Shown: one piece after another, positions 1 through 9,368 of the stretch
Numbering within the stretch: the stretch's first letter is position 1
Layout of the letters: each line of letters starts with the position of its first letter
Assembly (NCBI GenBank): GCA_045598105.1
Contig: JAZLLK010000063.1
Location: forward strand, 1 to 50,935
From: UBA1205 sp045598105
GTDB lineage: Bacteria; Bacteroidota; Bacteroidia; Bacteroidales; WCHB1-69
Direction: 5' to 3'
DNA length: 50,935 nucleotides
The notes under the pieces: generated by a model
Database searches by the model: none
Told to the model about the DNA's origin: nothing
The model's input: the letters and a program-made list of their open reading frames with translations, nothing else
Made by a program: the position numbers and the translations under genes

Positions 1-172
1 AAAGTAATTTTATAATTTATTTAACAGTAAAATACACAATATAATGAATGCCACTTACTATTCTCATTGGAATGACCGGTGAAATAATATCAGCGGACCG
101 GGTGGCGGTTGGCGGGGGAAGGGTAAAATTATATTGTAGTATTTATTAGCCTGTATTGTCAAAAAAAAGTGT

Positions 173-180
173 TACCTTTG
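173..180 (+). promoter_or_regulatory. Bacteroidota -7 promoter element (TACCTTTG)
   Basis: Exact match to the phylum's TAnnTTTG -7 element, about 30 bases before the ATG of the TonB-like gene. An AT-rich stretch with a TTG at 156-158 lies upstream. The 172 bases before it show no coding sequence or other structure that I can support. Confidence 0.6.
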
Positions 181-209
181 CTTTTTGAATTTTTTAACTT
201 GTAAATGGA

Positions 210-641
210 ATGAAAAGGTATATATTACTTCCGATAATATTGATTATATGCACATTACACTCAACCCATGTCATGGCACAAACAGCAGAAGACACCACCC
301 TGTGCAAGCAGCCTGCCGTGTTGCCGCAATTTTATGGCGGATATGAAGATTTAATGAACTATTTATGCAATAATATCCGATACCCGCAGGATTCGGTACA
401 AGGACTGGTAATAGCCGAATTTATCATAGAAAAAGACGGCAGCATATCACATGTACACATACTTCGCTCCGCCGGTAAAACCATGGATAATGAAGTAATA
501 CGTCTGCTACAGGAAATGCCCAAATGGGAGCCTGCCTATAATGAAAACAATGAGCCTGTACGCATAAAAATGGCCATACCGGTAGAATTTAAAGATCCCG
601 CTACCATATCAGCACCTGCTCACAAACGTAAACGCAAATAG
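210..641 (+). CDS. Exported TonB C-terminal-domain protein
   Basis: 143 residues. A signal peptide covers about residues 1-23, with likely cleavage after VMA. A TonB_C domain covers about 45-128: its features are the YPQDS start, a VIAEFIIEKDGS strand-turn, the conserved VHILRSAG segment and the closing MPKWEPA motif, followed by a basic tail KRKRK. Known family members energise TonB-dependent outer-membrane receptors or occur as stand-alone periplasmic domains. This one has a cleavable signal rather than a long N-terminal anchor plus proline-rich spacer, so it is probably a free periplasmic TonB_C protein and not a full TonB. It has its own promoter and is separated by 230 bases from typA. 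The domain call is firm; the partner is unknown. Confidence 0.75.
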   Translation: MKRYILLPIILIICTLHSTHVMAQTAEDTTLCKQPAVLPQFYGGYEDLMNYLCNNIRYPQDSVQGLVIAEFIIEKDGSISHVHILRSAGKTMDNEVIRLLQEMPKWEPAYNENNEPVRIKMAIPVEFKDPATISAPAHKRKRK

Positions 642-831
642 TCCCATTGTTTGCCTTTGAAAGTCGCCCTACACGCCCACATGGAAGCATCACTACGTTT
701 AATACTTATTACTATATAAGCATTTGTATGCCAAATGTGAATGTATTATTATACCTTGCAGCAAAAAAAATTAACACATACATCTGTTTTACAATCCAAA
801 ACGGCATATCATCCATATCAAAAAAAAGTGG

Positions 832-839
832 TATATTTG
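832..839 (+). promoter_or_regulatory. Promoter -7 element of typA (TATATTTG)
   Basis: Exact TAnnTTTG match 33 bases before the typA ATG, preceded by an A-run. It gives a short leader. The 230-base gap upstream has a plus-strand open frame with no coding character, which I leave out. Confidence 0.6.
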
Positions 840-871
840 TAAGTTAAATTTTAAAGTAAAATCATTTTTCA

Positions 872-2677
872 ATGCAAAACATAAGAAATGTAGCTATAAT
901 AGCTCACGTTGACCACGGTAAAACCACATTGGTAGACCGTATTTTACACCAATCCAAACTATTCAGAGACAATCAGGAAGTACAAAATCTAATATTGGAT
1001 AATAATGATTTGGAACGCGAACGCGGTATTACCATATTGTCCAAAAACGTATCGGTACGTTATAAAGGATTTAAAATAAACATAATAGACACCCCTGGGC
1101 ACAGTGATTTTGGCGGAGAGGTAGAGCGCGTACTCAATATGGCCGATGGCGTATTACTCATAGTAGATGCCTTTGAAGGCCCTATGCCGCAAACCCGATT
1201 TGTACTGCAAAAAGCCATAGACCTGCATTTAAAACCATTGGTGGTTATCAATAAGGTAGATAAGCCGAACTGCAACCCCGAAAAAACGCAGGAAGATGTA
1301 TTTGACCTTATGTTCAGCTTAGGTGCCAATGAAGACCAATTAGACTTTCCCACCATATTCGGCTCATCTAAAATAGGCTGGATGGGGCCTGATTGGCAGC
1401 ACCCTACCGAAGATGTAAGCTACCTGCTGGACCAGATAATAGAGCACATACCGGCCCCTAAAATACAGGAAGGCAACACCCAAATGATGATATCCTCACT
1501 GGACTATTCCTCCTATGTAGGCCGTATAGCCGTAGGCAAACTCACCCGCGGCACCCTGCAGGCCGGGCAGAACGTATCACTGGTAAAACGTAACGGCAAC
1601 ATTACCAAATCAAAAATAAAAGAGCTGTACGTATTTGAAGGCCTGGGTAAGGAAAAAATAAAATACGAGGTAGAACAGGGTGAAATATGCGCCATATTCG
1701 GCATAGAAGACTTTGAAATAGGTGACACCGTAGCCGACTTTGAAAACCCGGAAGGCCTCACACCTATCAAGGTGGACGAACCTACCATGAGCATGCTTTT
1801 CACCATTAATAACTCTCCTTTTTACGGTCAGGAAGGCAAATACGTAACCTCACGACACCTGAAAGACCGACTTATGCTGGAACTGGAAAAAAATCTGGCA
1901 TTAAGAGTGGAAGAAACAGCCTCTCCCGATGTGCACATAGTATATGGTCGCGGCATATTACACCTGTCTATACTTATAGAAACCATGCGTAGAGAAGGCT
2001 ACGAACTGCAGGTAGGCCAGCCCAAGGTGATAATAAAAGAAATAGACGGCAAAAAATGCGAACCTATAGAAGAACTTACCGTGCTGGTACCCGAAAATTT
2101 CTCCAGCAAGGTAATAGACCTGGTTACCCGTCGTAAAGGCGATATAGCCTCCATAGAAACCCGCGGTGACCGCGTATGCCTCACCTTCCACATTCCATCA
2201 CGAGGCATCATAGGTCTGCGTAACCTTATGCTCACCGCCACCGAAGGTGAAGCCGTAATGAGTAGCCGACTGCTGGATTATGAACCATGGAAAGGGGATA
2301 TTAATCTGCGTCATGCCGGCTCATTGGTAGCCATGGAAACAGGCACCGCCTATGCCTACGCCATAGATAAACTGCAAGATAGAGGCAGTTTCTTTATAGA
2401 ACCTATGGATCAGGTATATGCCGGTCAGGTGGTAGGTATTCATATTCGTCAGGATGACCTGGTAATTAACGTTACCAAATCGAAAAAACTGAGCAACATG
2501 CGTGCTGCCGGTAGCGACGAAAAAATGGTACTGGCCCCCGCTGTTAAATTATCATTGGAAGAATATATGGAATACATAGGCGATGACGAATATTTGGAAA
2601 TCACCCCAAAATCATTACGCCTGCGTAAAATTATATTGAACGAAATAGAACGTAAACGTGCCAACAAGGCTCAATAA
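872..2677 (+). CDS. typA: Translational GTPase TypA/BipA
   Basis: 601 residues, normal family length. The N-terminal GTPase domain shows G1 AHVDHGKTT (about 11-19), the switch II motif DTPGHSDFGGEV and NKVDKPNC (G4). It is followed by an EF-Tu-like beta-barrel, an EF-G-like domain and the TypA-specific C-terminal domain ending in the GDDEYLEITPKSLRLRK region. Family role: a ribosome-bound GTPase, related to EF-G and LepA, that supports 50S assembly and stress or low-temperature growth. The start follows the TATATTTG promoter at a short distance. The next gene begins 15 bases after the stop, so the lipoprotein and mutS2 may be co-transcribed. Confidence 0.97.
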   Translation: MQNIRNVAIIAHVDHGKTTLVDRILHQSKLFRDNQEVQNLILDNNDLERERGITILSKNVSVRYKGFKINIIDTPGHSDFGGEVERVLNMADGVLLIVDAFEGPMPQTRFVLQKAIDLHLKPLVVINKVDKPNCNPEKTQEDVFDLMFSLGANEDQLDFPTIFGSSKIGWMGPDWQHPTEDVSYLLDQIIEHIPAPKIQEGNTQMMISSLDYSSYVGRIAVGKLTRGTLQAGQNVSLVKRNGNITKSKIKELYVFEGLGKEKIKYEVEQGEICAIFGIEDFEIGDTVADFENPEGLTPIKVDEPTMSMLFTINNSPFYGQEGKYVTSRHLKDRLMLELEKNLALRVEETASPDVHIVYGRGILHLSILIETMRREGYELQVGQPKVIIKEIDGKKCEPIEELTVLVPENFSSKVIDLVTRRKGDIASIETRGDRVCLTFHIPSRGIIGLRNLMLTATEGEAVMSSRLLDYEPWKGDINLRHAGSLVAMETGTAYAYAIDKLQDRGSFFIEPMDQVYAGQVVGIHIRQDDLVINVTKSKKLSNMRAAGSDEKMVLAPAVKLSLEEYMEYIGDDEYLEITPKSLRLRKIILNEIERKRANKAQ

Positions 2678-2692
2678 TAACCGCTAAATACC

Positions 2693-4456
2693 ATGCACAT
2701 AGCCAAATACACCCGCTGCTATATAGCACTCATGGCCCTATGGCTGTGTGCATGTGCACAGGTAGGCACCATTACCGGCGGCGATAAAGACGTAACACCA
2801 CCTAAAATACTACAACAACTACCAGAAAACAATGCCACCGGCTTTCATGGTGATGAAATACGTCTCACCTTTGATGAATTTGTGGAACTGGTAAACCCCG
2901 ATGCTAACTTTATGATATCTCCTCCCACTCAGGAAAAACCTCAATATAGCATAAAAGGCAAAACCCTGATAATAGACCTCAAAGAATGCAATCCCGACTC
3001 CAATACCACCTACATTATCACCTGCAACCAGGGCATAAAAGACTATACCGAAGGAAATATGCTGCCCGAACAGCGTATAGTATTCTCCACCGGTAACCAC
3101 ATAGACTCCCTGTGTATATGCGGTACCATACATGACGCCTTTACCCACGAACCCGTAAAAGACATATACGTACTGCTACACACATCTGATGCCGATTCCG
3201 CCCTGTGCACAGCCAAACCGCAATATATAAGCAAAACCAATAAACAAGGCCAATACCTGTTTACCAATCTCCCCATGCAGACTTACTACATAAACGCCCT
3301 TGATGATAAAAACCAAAATATGCTGTATGACCAGGCCGATGAACGCTTAGCCTTCAACACCGCAGGCATTACCCCCTACCAAATGCCGGCTATACCTGCG
3401 ACTGATACCACTGCTACCGATAGCTCCATAATTAGCAATAACACCACCATACAAGACAGCACCCGTGCCAATAGCACACCCTGCATAGCACTCGACAGCT
3501 GCCACATGCTGCTATTCACCCAAACCGACACCATGGTGAAATACATAAAAAAAGAATTGGTAAGCCTATATCACCACCAACTTATATTTCGCAATAAAGT
3601 ACAAAGCCTGCAACTACAGCAAATAAGCAGTACCGATACCCTCCTAAGCATACAGCAGGAAATATGTCCCTCACAGGATACGATACACCTGTTTTTTACC
3701 GACACCTTTAACTATGATATAGACTACCTGCTGGTAATTAACGGCACATCTGCCGACACCATTACCATAAACGCAGGCCAAAAACCTAAAGCCATTCGCC
3801 GTAGCGGCAAAATGGAAGAAGAACCTAAAACATACGTGAAAGCAGGTTCCTTGCAGGAAGGCAGCCTGCTACAACATCACATACTGGAATTTGCCTACCC
3901 CATTACCCGCTGGGACGCAACAGCCATACAACTGGTAGTGCCTCATGACACCATAAAAGACACCTTATGCCCGCCTTGCCATTTTACCGACTCACTGCAG
4001 AGGTATTTGGAAATAGACTACGACTTTACACAGGAGAAAGCAACCTACACCCTGCTCTGCCCCGATTCGGTATTCTACACCGCCTATGGCTGGTGCAATG
4101 ACAGCCTGAATACAACCATTAATACCGCCTCCCTTAAGGACCTGGGTAGCCTTACCCTCAGCTACAATTTTTATGCTCAAAAAAATTATATAGCCGAACT
4201 GCTCAACGAAAAAAAGGAAGTAGTTCAGCAAGACTTTATCACCTACAACAAAAAAATAACCTACCCCCACCTTACTCCCGGCAAATATAACGCCCGCATT
4301 ATTATAGATGAAAACCATAATGGTAAGTGGGACTGCGGCAACTATATACAACGCCTGCAACCCGAAACCGTAATATATATGCCTAAAATGGTAGAGGTAA
4401 GAGCAAACTGGACTTTAGAAGAAACCTTTGATGTAATAACGGCCGACAAACAATGA
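2693..4456 (+). CDS. Ig-like (SbsA-type) domain lipoprotein
   Basis: 587 residues. A lipoprotein signal ends at LCAC with the lipidated Cys about residue 21. The segment from about 33 to 130 (VTPPKILQQLPENNATG through RIVFSTGNHID) is an SbsA-type Ig-like domain as found in many Bacteroidota envelope lipoproteins. A beta-rich carboxypeptidase-regulatory-like segment follows (about 150-220, DKNQNMLYD). The rest is beta-strand-rich and ends near 550 with a second short motif of that kind (IIDENHNGKWDCGNY). It is probably anchored in the outer membrane. Function is unknown; members often occur in single copy beside housekeeping genes. The TGA stop overlaps the mutS2 ATG by four bases, which implies translational coupling. 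Confidence 0.8.
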   Translation: MHIAKYTRCYIALMALWLCACAQVGTITGGDKDVTPPKILQQLPENNATGFHGDEIRLTFDEFVELVNPDANFMISPPTQEKPQYSIKGKTLIIDLKECNPDSNTTYIITCNQGIKDYTEGNMLPEQRIVFSTGNHIDSLCICGTIHDAFTHEPVKDIYVLLHTSDADSALCTAKPQYISKTNKQGQYLFTNLPMQTYYINALDDKNQNMLYDQADERLAFNTAGITPYQMPAIPATDTTATDSSIISNNTTIQDSTRANSTPCIALDSCHMLLFTQTDTMVKYIKKELVSLYHHQLIFRNKVQSLQLQQISSTDTLLSIQQEICPSQDTIHLFFTDTFNYDIDYLLVINGTSADTITINAGQKPKAIRRSGKMEEEPKTYVKAGSLQEGSLLQHHILEFAYPITRWDATAIQLVVPHDTIKDTLCPPCHFTDSLQRYLEIDYDFTQEKATYTLLCPDSVFYTAYGWCNDSLNTTINTASLKDLGSLTLSYNFYAQKNYIAELLNEKKEVVQQDFITYNKKITYPHLTPGKYNARIIIDENHNGKWDCGNYIQRLQPETVIYMPKMVEVRANWTLEETFDVITADKQ

Positions 4457-6855
4457 TATATCCTCATAATTTTGAACAAAAAATAGATTTTGCTCAAATT
4501 CGCAATCTGCTAAAACAGGAATGTATTTCTACCTTGGGCGAGAGCATGGTGGACAAAATACGCTTTACCGACCGTTATGAACTTATACAGCTATGGCAAC
4601 AGCAGGCGGAAGAATTCCGACAAATATTATTGTTTGATGCCCCTTTTCCCGCCCACGACTACTACGACCTGCGTACCCGATGTGCCGAACTGACCGTAGA
4701 AGGGCACTACATGGAAGTGGAAAGCCTGTGTGAACTGAGATCATCACTGCTAAGCGTAGCCGCTGCCTGCCAATATTTCAACATTCGCACTGACAGCCAA
4801 AAATACCCGCTCCTTACCGAACTCACAGTCAAACTGAATTTTGACCACAGCATTATATACCGCATAAGCGATATTATAGATGAAAAAGGAGCCGTAAAAG
4901 ACAATGCCTCAGACAAATTGCTGGCTATACGCCGCCAAATGCGACAGCTGGAAAGCGAAATATCAAAAAACATACGCAAAATACTCTCCTCCTCCAAGCA
5001 GGAAGGCATTATAGATGAAAACTCAGACATTACCATACGCAACGGACGCATGGTAATACCTGTGCCTGCCGTGCACAAAAGGCACCTGAAAGGATATATA
5101 CACGACCAATCGGCCTCCGGCCAAACATACTTTATAGAACCCCAAGAAGTATTTGAAGCAGGCAACCTGCTACAGAACCTGCTACTGGATGAAAAAAGGG
5201 AAATAATACAAATACTCACCCGCTTTGCCGATAGCATACGTCCTCAAATACCCTATTTGCTGGAATGCTACAAATACTTATCTTTACTGGATTTTATACG
5301 TGCCAAGGCCAAATATGCCATCAAATTCAACGCCTGCATGCCCATTATGCACCCCGAACCCGGGGTAAACCTGAAGCAGGCCCGCCACCCGCTACTGGAA
5401 ATATCACTCCAACATCAGCATAAACCCATAATACCTCTGGATATAGCCATAGGCCATGACTACAAAATACTGGTAATATCAGGCCCCAATGCAGGTGGTA
5501 AATCCATATGCCTTAAAACACTGGCCATGCTGCAATATATGTTTCAATGCGGCATTCCCATACCGGCTTCCCCCTTGAGCGAATGTGGCGTGTTTCAGCA
5601 CCTGTTCATAAGCATAGGCGACGAACAATCCATAGATAACGACCTGAGCACCTACAGCTCACAGCTGGTGAATATTAAAACCCTGCTGCACAAATCCGAT
5701 AGCAACAGCCTGTTCCTATTGGACGAACTCGGTAGCGGCACCGACCCCCAATACGGCGGAGCCATAGCCGAAACACTCATAGAAGAAATGGTGAAAAAAA
5801 ATGCCATAGGCCTTATTACCACTCACTTTGGCAACCTGAAAGCCCTGGCAGACCAATATGAGGAAATAGAAAACGGCGCCATGCTATATGATAAGGATAA
5901 AATGCTGCCCACCTTTGAACTCAAAACAGGCCACGCCGGCACCTCCTTCACCTTTGAAATAGCCCAACAAATAGGGCTGGGCCGCTCCTTTATACAAAAA
6001 GCCAAACATAAAGTAGGCAAAAGCCAAATGAAATACGACGACCTGCTACATACCCTGGAACAAAAACAGGCCGAACTGGCTCAAAGGGAAAAAATGATGG
6101 ACATTACCGACAACCAACTGGCCGAACTTATAGCCCGCTATACCCGGGAACAACAGGAACTGAAAGAAAAACGCTACGAACTGATACACGCCGCCAAAAA
6201 CGAAGCTAAAACCATACTGGACAACAGTAACAAACTGATAGAAAAAACCATACGGGAAATAAAGGAAACCGGTGCCAACAAAGAAACGGTAAAACAACTC
6301 CGGGAAGAAATAAAACAGGAAACCGCCAAAATAGCAGCCATAAAAGCACCCGTACCCGCAACTAAGCCAGTAGAAAAAGCAGAAAAACAGCAGGAACCTA
6401 TACGCCTGCACGATACCGTAATAATTACCCAAACCCAAACCATAGGCGAAGTAATAGCCCTACAGGGCGAGCAGGTGGTGGTAGAATTCAATTCGGTACA
6501 GGTACACACCGACTTAAGCAAAGTGGAAAAAGTGAGCCGGACCATGGCCAAAAAAGCAGCCAAAAATCCTAATGCAGGTATATACAGCACCATTAACGAA
6601 AAAGCAGCCAACTTTAATCTGCAACTTGACCTTAGAGGCTATAGGGCAGAAGAAGCCATTATAAGCCTGGGCCGCTACCTGGACGACGCCCTGCTGCTTA
6701 GCATACATGAAGTAAGCATCCTTCATGGCAAAGGCAACGGCATATTAAGGCAGGTAATACGGGAATACCTGTCTACCAACCAGTGCGTAAAACGCTACCA
6801 CGACGCACACGTAGAAGCAGGTGGCACAGGCATTACCATGGTGGAATTGATATAA
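4453..6855 (+). CDS. mutS2: MutS2 family endonuclease / ribosome-rescue ATPase
   Basis: 800 residues, typical length. The order is the MutS core/lever region without a mismatch-binding domain, the ATPase with Walker A GPNAGGKS (about residue 345), Walker B FLLDELGSGTDP and the TTHFGNLK segment, then a long charged coiled coil (about 530-640). The KOW-like linker follows, and a C-terminal Smr domain carries LDLRGYRAEEA and the LHGKGNG motif. Known MutS2 proteins suppress recombination and, in Bacillus, split collided ribosomes; the Smr domain has nuclease activity in some species. The start overlaps the upstream stop (ATGA). No terminator is seen after the stop; a new promoter lies about 45 bases downstream. 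Confidence 0.96.
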   Translation: MIYPHNFEQKIDFAQIRNLLKQECISTLGESMVDKIRFTDRYELIQLWQQQAEEFRQILLFDAPFPAHDYYDLRTRCAELTVEGHYMEVESLCELRSSLLSVAAACQYFNIRTDSQKYPLLTELTVKLNFDHSIIYRISDIIDEKGAVKDNASDKLLAIRRQMRQLESEISKNIRKILSSSKQEGIIDENSDITIRNGRMVIPVPAVHKRHLKGYIHDQSASGQTYFIEPQEVFEAGNLLQNLLLDEKREIIQILTRFADSIRPQIPYLLECYKYLSLLDFIRAKAKYAIKFNACMPIMHPEPGVNLKQARHPLLEISLQHQHKPIIPLDIAIGHDYKILVISGPNAGGKSICLKTLAMLQYMFQCGIPIPASPLSECGVFQHLFISIGDEQSIDNDLSTYSSQLVNIKTLLHKSDSNSLFLLDELGSGTDPQYGGAIAETLIEEMVKKNAIGLITTHFGNLKALADQYEEIENGAMLYDKDKMLPTFELKTGHAGTSFTFEIAQQIGLGRSFIQKAKHKVGKSQMKYDDLLHTLEQKQAELAQREKMMDITDNQLAELIARYTREQQELKEKRYELIHAAKNEAKTILDNSNKLIEKTIREIKETGANKETVKQLREEIKQETAKIAAIKAPVPATKPVEKAEKQQEPIRLHDTVIITQTQTIGEVIALQGEQVVVEFNSVQVHTDLSKVEKVSRTMAKKAAKNPNAGIYSTINEKAANFNLQLDLRGYRAEEAIISLGRYLDDALLLSIHEVSILHGKGNGILRQVIREYLSTNQCVKRYHDAHVEAGGTGITMVELI

Positions 6856-6898
6856 TCCACAAAAAAATCCTTCTATTTAATTGTATTATAATTTTTTG

Positions 6899-6906
6899 TA
6901 TTTTTG
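6899..6906 (+). promoter_or_regulatory. Promoter -7 element of the AT-rich cassette (TATTTTTG)
   Basis: Exact TAnnTTTG match in a very AT-rich gap after mutS2, 74 bases before the first ATG of the cassette. It gives that cassette its own transcription start. Confidence 0.5.
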
Positions 6907-6979
6907 CAAAAAAATTTTTTGTCCGTTTTTCAAAAAAGCTATATTATATATATAGTTGAATATTAAAATTATAATAAAA

Positions 6980-7537
6980 ATGAATAGTAAAATTTTATTA
7001 ATTACCTTCTCGGCAATAATGATAATATGTGTATGTTGTAATAAAGAAATAAATCTTGATTCAAATACCATTAAAACCAACTCAAAAAATCAAAAACTAC
7101 ATGACATAAGTATGGATATTAGCGTTTTTGCATATTCTCAACCTTTTTTAACATATAGAGATGAACTTGTTAACCTTCTGACATCTTATACCAATAGTGA
7201 TTCCTCCTTACAAATTAATTGCAATCTATTTGCTGATTTTGCAACAGTGGAAAATACTTTTGAAACTCAAATTTCAACATTTTTCGCAGAATATTTATCA
7301 TTAAATGAAATTTTTAAAGATGATTTTTTTGAAGAAGCTGAAGATATTTCATATGGAACACAACATATTAAGGGACTTCGAAAATTTTTAAAAGATATGG
7401 CAAAATTAATTGAAGAAAAAGAAGCAAGACTAAACACTAATGACCGAATGTCTGATGAAGAATTCACCGACAGATATAATCTTATTGCCGACAGACTCAA
7501 CAACAGAAATAATCGTACTATTATTAATCACATTTAA
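6980..7537 (+). CDS. Small lipoprotein of unknown function, AT-rich cassette
   Basis: 185 residues from the ATG; an upstream in-frame TTG at 6956 lies too close to the promoter to be preferred. A hydrophobic leader ends in VCCNKE, a plausible but non-ideal lipobox (Cys 19 or 20). The mature part is acidic and predicted helical, with no family I recognise. It is followed after 11 bases by another exported protein, a second lipoprotein and a sigma-like gene, so the four look like one transcription unit. Codons are strikingly AT-rich (AAT, TTT, ATT, GAA) compared with mutS2 just upstream, which suggests different ancestry. It resembles the lipoprotein at 8233 in size and design, but I see no convincing sequence similarity. 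Confidence 0.6.
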   Translation: MNSKILLITFSAIMIICVCCNKEINLDSNTIKTNSKNQKLHDISMDISVFAYSQPFLTYRDELVNLLTSYTNSDSSLQINCNLFADFATVENTFETQISTFFAEYLSLNEIFKDDFFEEAEDISYGTQHIKGLRKFLKDMAKLIEEKEARLNTNDRMSDEEFTDRYNLIADRLNNRNNRTIINHI

Positions 7538-7548
7538 CATCACATACT

Positions 7549-8220
7549 ATGTTTACAAAAATCAGCAAAATAACACTCATTGTAGCATTGCTGTGTAATA
7601 TCACATATGCTCAAAAAATTTATACCGAAGTATCTTCATTCCAAAAAAACGTATATACACCTTTTTTAAAAGCCGCTAATGCCATAGAAAAAGGCACCAT
7701 AGAATATACCGAAACCATATATCTTAACAATAGCAAAACAATTGTAAATTATTGTAAAGCAGGCGTTTTAGCATTTCCGCATATCAATACGCCCACTCCT
7801 GTTTTATGCCTGTCGGTTAATAACGATTCGCTGGTATATATTATTAAATTACACAAATATATTGTAAATACCAATAAACAAAAACAGGACATAAAAGAAA
7901 TGAATAATTTTTATCACGAATTTCCATTTTTGGCATTTTACACTCATTTTATAGAAGGCAATATACTATTTCCCTCTGAAGAGTACACCTTACAAAAAAA
8001 CAAAGATAATACTATAATAGAATACAATATTACCACACAGAATAATGCCGGACATTACAAATATATATTTACACCCAAACAAGGATTGCTCACCTATTTT
8101 TCATTTCAACCGCTAACATCACACAATCAGGATGAGAATTATATCAAAAAAGAATATCAGCTCACCCGTTTTGACCCTACTTTCCCTTATGAATTATTGG
8201 AAATTTTATTAAACAATTAA
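7549..8220 (+). CDS. Exported protein of unknown function (possible LolA-like fold)
   Basis: 223 residues. A clean signal peptide ends in ITYAQ (about 20-22). The mature part starts with a helical stretch (IYTEVSSFQKNVYTPFL) followed by alternating beta strands, such as GTIEYTETIYLNN and GHYKYIFTPKQGLLTYFSF. That pattern recalls LolA/LolB-type periplasmic lipid-carrier folds, but no diagnostic motif is visible and I treat it as a guess. The gene sits between two small lipoproteins with 11- and 12-base gaps. That position would suit a periplasmic helper for those lipoproteins, which is inference only. Confidence 0.55.
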   Translation: MFTKISKITLIVALLCNITYAQKIYTEVSSFQKNVYTPFLKAANAIEKGTIEYTETIYLNNSKTIVNYCKAGVLAFPHINTPTPVLCLSVNNDSLVYIIKLHKYIVNTNKQKQDIKEMNNFYHEFPFLAFYTHFIEGNILFPSEEYTLQKNKDNTIIEYNITTQNNAGHYKYIFTPKQGLLTYFSFQPLTSHNQDENYIKKEYQLTRFDPTFPYELLEILLNN

Positions 8221-8232
8221 AAAACAACTATC

Positions 8233-8787
8233 ATGAAATATAAATCTCTTTTCTCAATTTTAGTTACGCTTGCCATGATTTCTACAATATGTATTTCATG
8301 TAAAAAAGAAATTCAAAGCAATGACTCTCTAACTATACAACGTAAAGTACTATACCCTATTGAAAATTTCAATTACGATGTTGAAAATTTTGCATGTAGT
8401 GATGAATTTGATTTATATATGGTATTTTTAGATAGTTTATCATCACACGTTAGTGAATTTGATACTTTATCATACAATTCAATCAACAATTGGTTAAACG
8501 ACAACATAGAACAAGAAACTACCATTCTAAACTCCATAGAACAACGATTCCCAAATTTCATTCTTCTATCAATAACTGACAGGTATTTAATCATGAATGA
8601 AGCCATTGACTACATTTGTTATGGATATAGAAAAGACCTTAAAAAATTAGAATTATTCATTCGCATGCAAATAGCATTAGCATCAAGCGGTTTTATTTCA
8701 CAAGACCAACTAATTGCAGACACTAACGCTGTGATTGATGCTTTTAACACCCAATATCCCAATCATACGCCCTACCCTAAACTTTAA
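8233..8787 (+). CDS. Small lipoprotein of unknown function, AT-rich cassette
   Basis: 184 residues. The signal ends in ICISCKKE, giving a lipidated Cys at 23 and a Lys-Lys-Glu start to the mature protein. The body is acidic and helical, with aromatic pairs (DEFDLYMVFLD, DYICYGYRKD). I do not recognise a family. The layout (lipobox followed by KE and a mature domain of about 160 residues) matches the first lipoprotein of the cassette. The stop is only 3 bases from the sigma-like ATG, so the two are almost certainly co-expressed. Confidence 0.6.
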   Translation: MKYKSLFSILVTLAMISTICISCKKEIQSNDSLTIQRKVLYPIENFNYDVENFACSDEFDLYMVFLDSLSSHVSEFDTLSYNSINNWLNDNIEQETTILNSIEQRFPNFILLSITDRYLIMNEAIDYICYGYRKDLKKLELFIRMQIALASSGFISQDQLIADTNAVIDAFNTQYPNHTPYPKL

Positions 8788-8790
8788 TTA

Positions 8791-9303
8791 ATGAGTAATA
8801 GTAATAACCCATTAGATGAAATAGTTCCTTTGCTATATAAATGCAGAAAAACCATTTACAAGGCGACTGCATTTTATTGTAACAACATTGATTTCTACCA
8901 TAAAGAAGAATTTATAGGGGAATTTCTACTTCGCATATGCGAAAGTTATCCACACTTAACACACAAAAAAAATTTAAATGCTTGGATATATTCCTTGGCC
9001 AGGAATACTGCAATATATTGCATGACAAAGCAAAATAAGCACACACGTTTATTCACGCCCATAACTAAAGATATTGAAAACCTACATTTCCCCATAGAAG
9101 ATAACACCAACAAAGAAGAACTACAAAAATTTTTTTTTCACTCTTTACCCACCATTCTTTCATGCAAAGAATACAAAATATTATGTGAATGGACAAACAC
9201 CTTTTACACAACACCTAAAAAACAAAAACAGAATAATACTACCTATAAACGAATTTATAGAATACGAAAAAAAATTAAACTTGAGTATAAAAAAAGAATA
9301 TAA
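8791..9303 (+). CDS. Divergent sigma-70-like (ECF-type) protein
   Basis: 170 residues. Residues about 40-80 resemble sigma region 2: a helix ending FLLRICESYPHL, then NLNAWIYSLARNTAIYCM, which matches the usual K-x-W-L-x-x-I-A-R-N-x-x pattern of ECF factors. Residues about 120-168 resemble region 4 with LSCKEYKIL and a basic terminal helix (YKRIYRIRKKIK), but the helix-turn-helix core between them is short and lysine/asparagine-rich. The protein may therefore be a minimal or decaying sigma factor. No anti-sigma gene is adjacent; the preceding genes encode exported proteins instead. Translation begins 3 bases after the previous stop. Transcription ends at the strong hairpin 20 bases downstream. 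Confidence 0.6.
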   Translation: MSNSNNPLDEIVPLLYKCRKTIYKATAFYCNNIDFYHKEEFIGEFLLRICESYPHLTHKKNLNAWIYSLARNTAIYCMTKQNKHTRLFTPITKDIENLHFPIEDNTNKEELQKFFFHSLPTILSCKEYKILCEWTNTFYTTPKKQKQNNTTYKRIYRIRKKIKLEYKKRI

Positions 9304-9322
9304 TTTTGTTAGTTAAAAGCAA

Positions 9323-9353
9323 AAAAAATGCCCGCCAATAGCGGGCATTTTTT
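9323..9353. terminator. Bidirectional intrinsic terminator
   Basis: A perfect GC-rich stem ATGCCCGC / GCGGGCAT with loop CAATA, flanked by an A-run on the left and a T-run on the right. It lies between the convergent sigma-like gene (plus) and rpsA (minus) and can stop both. Confidence 0.92.
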
Positions 9354-9368
9354 ACTATACGCTGATCA

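Noticed and set aside
647..847. 66-codon plus-strand open frame before typA
   Set aside because: No family features, atypical composition, and it runs through the typA promoter region.
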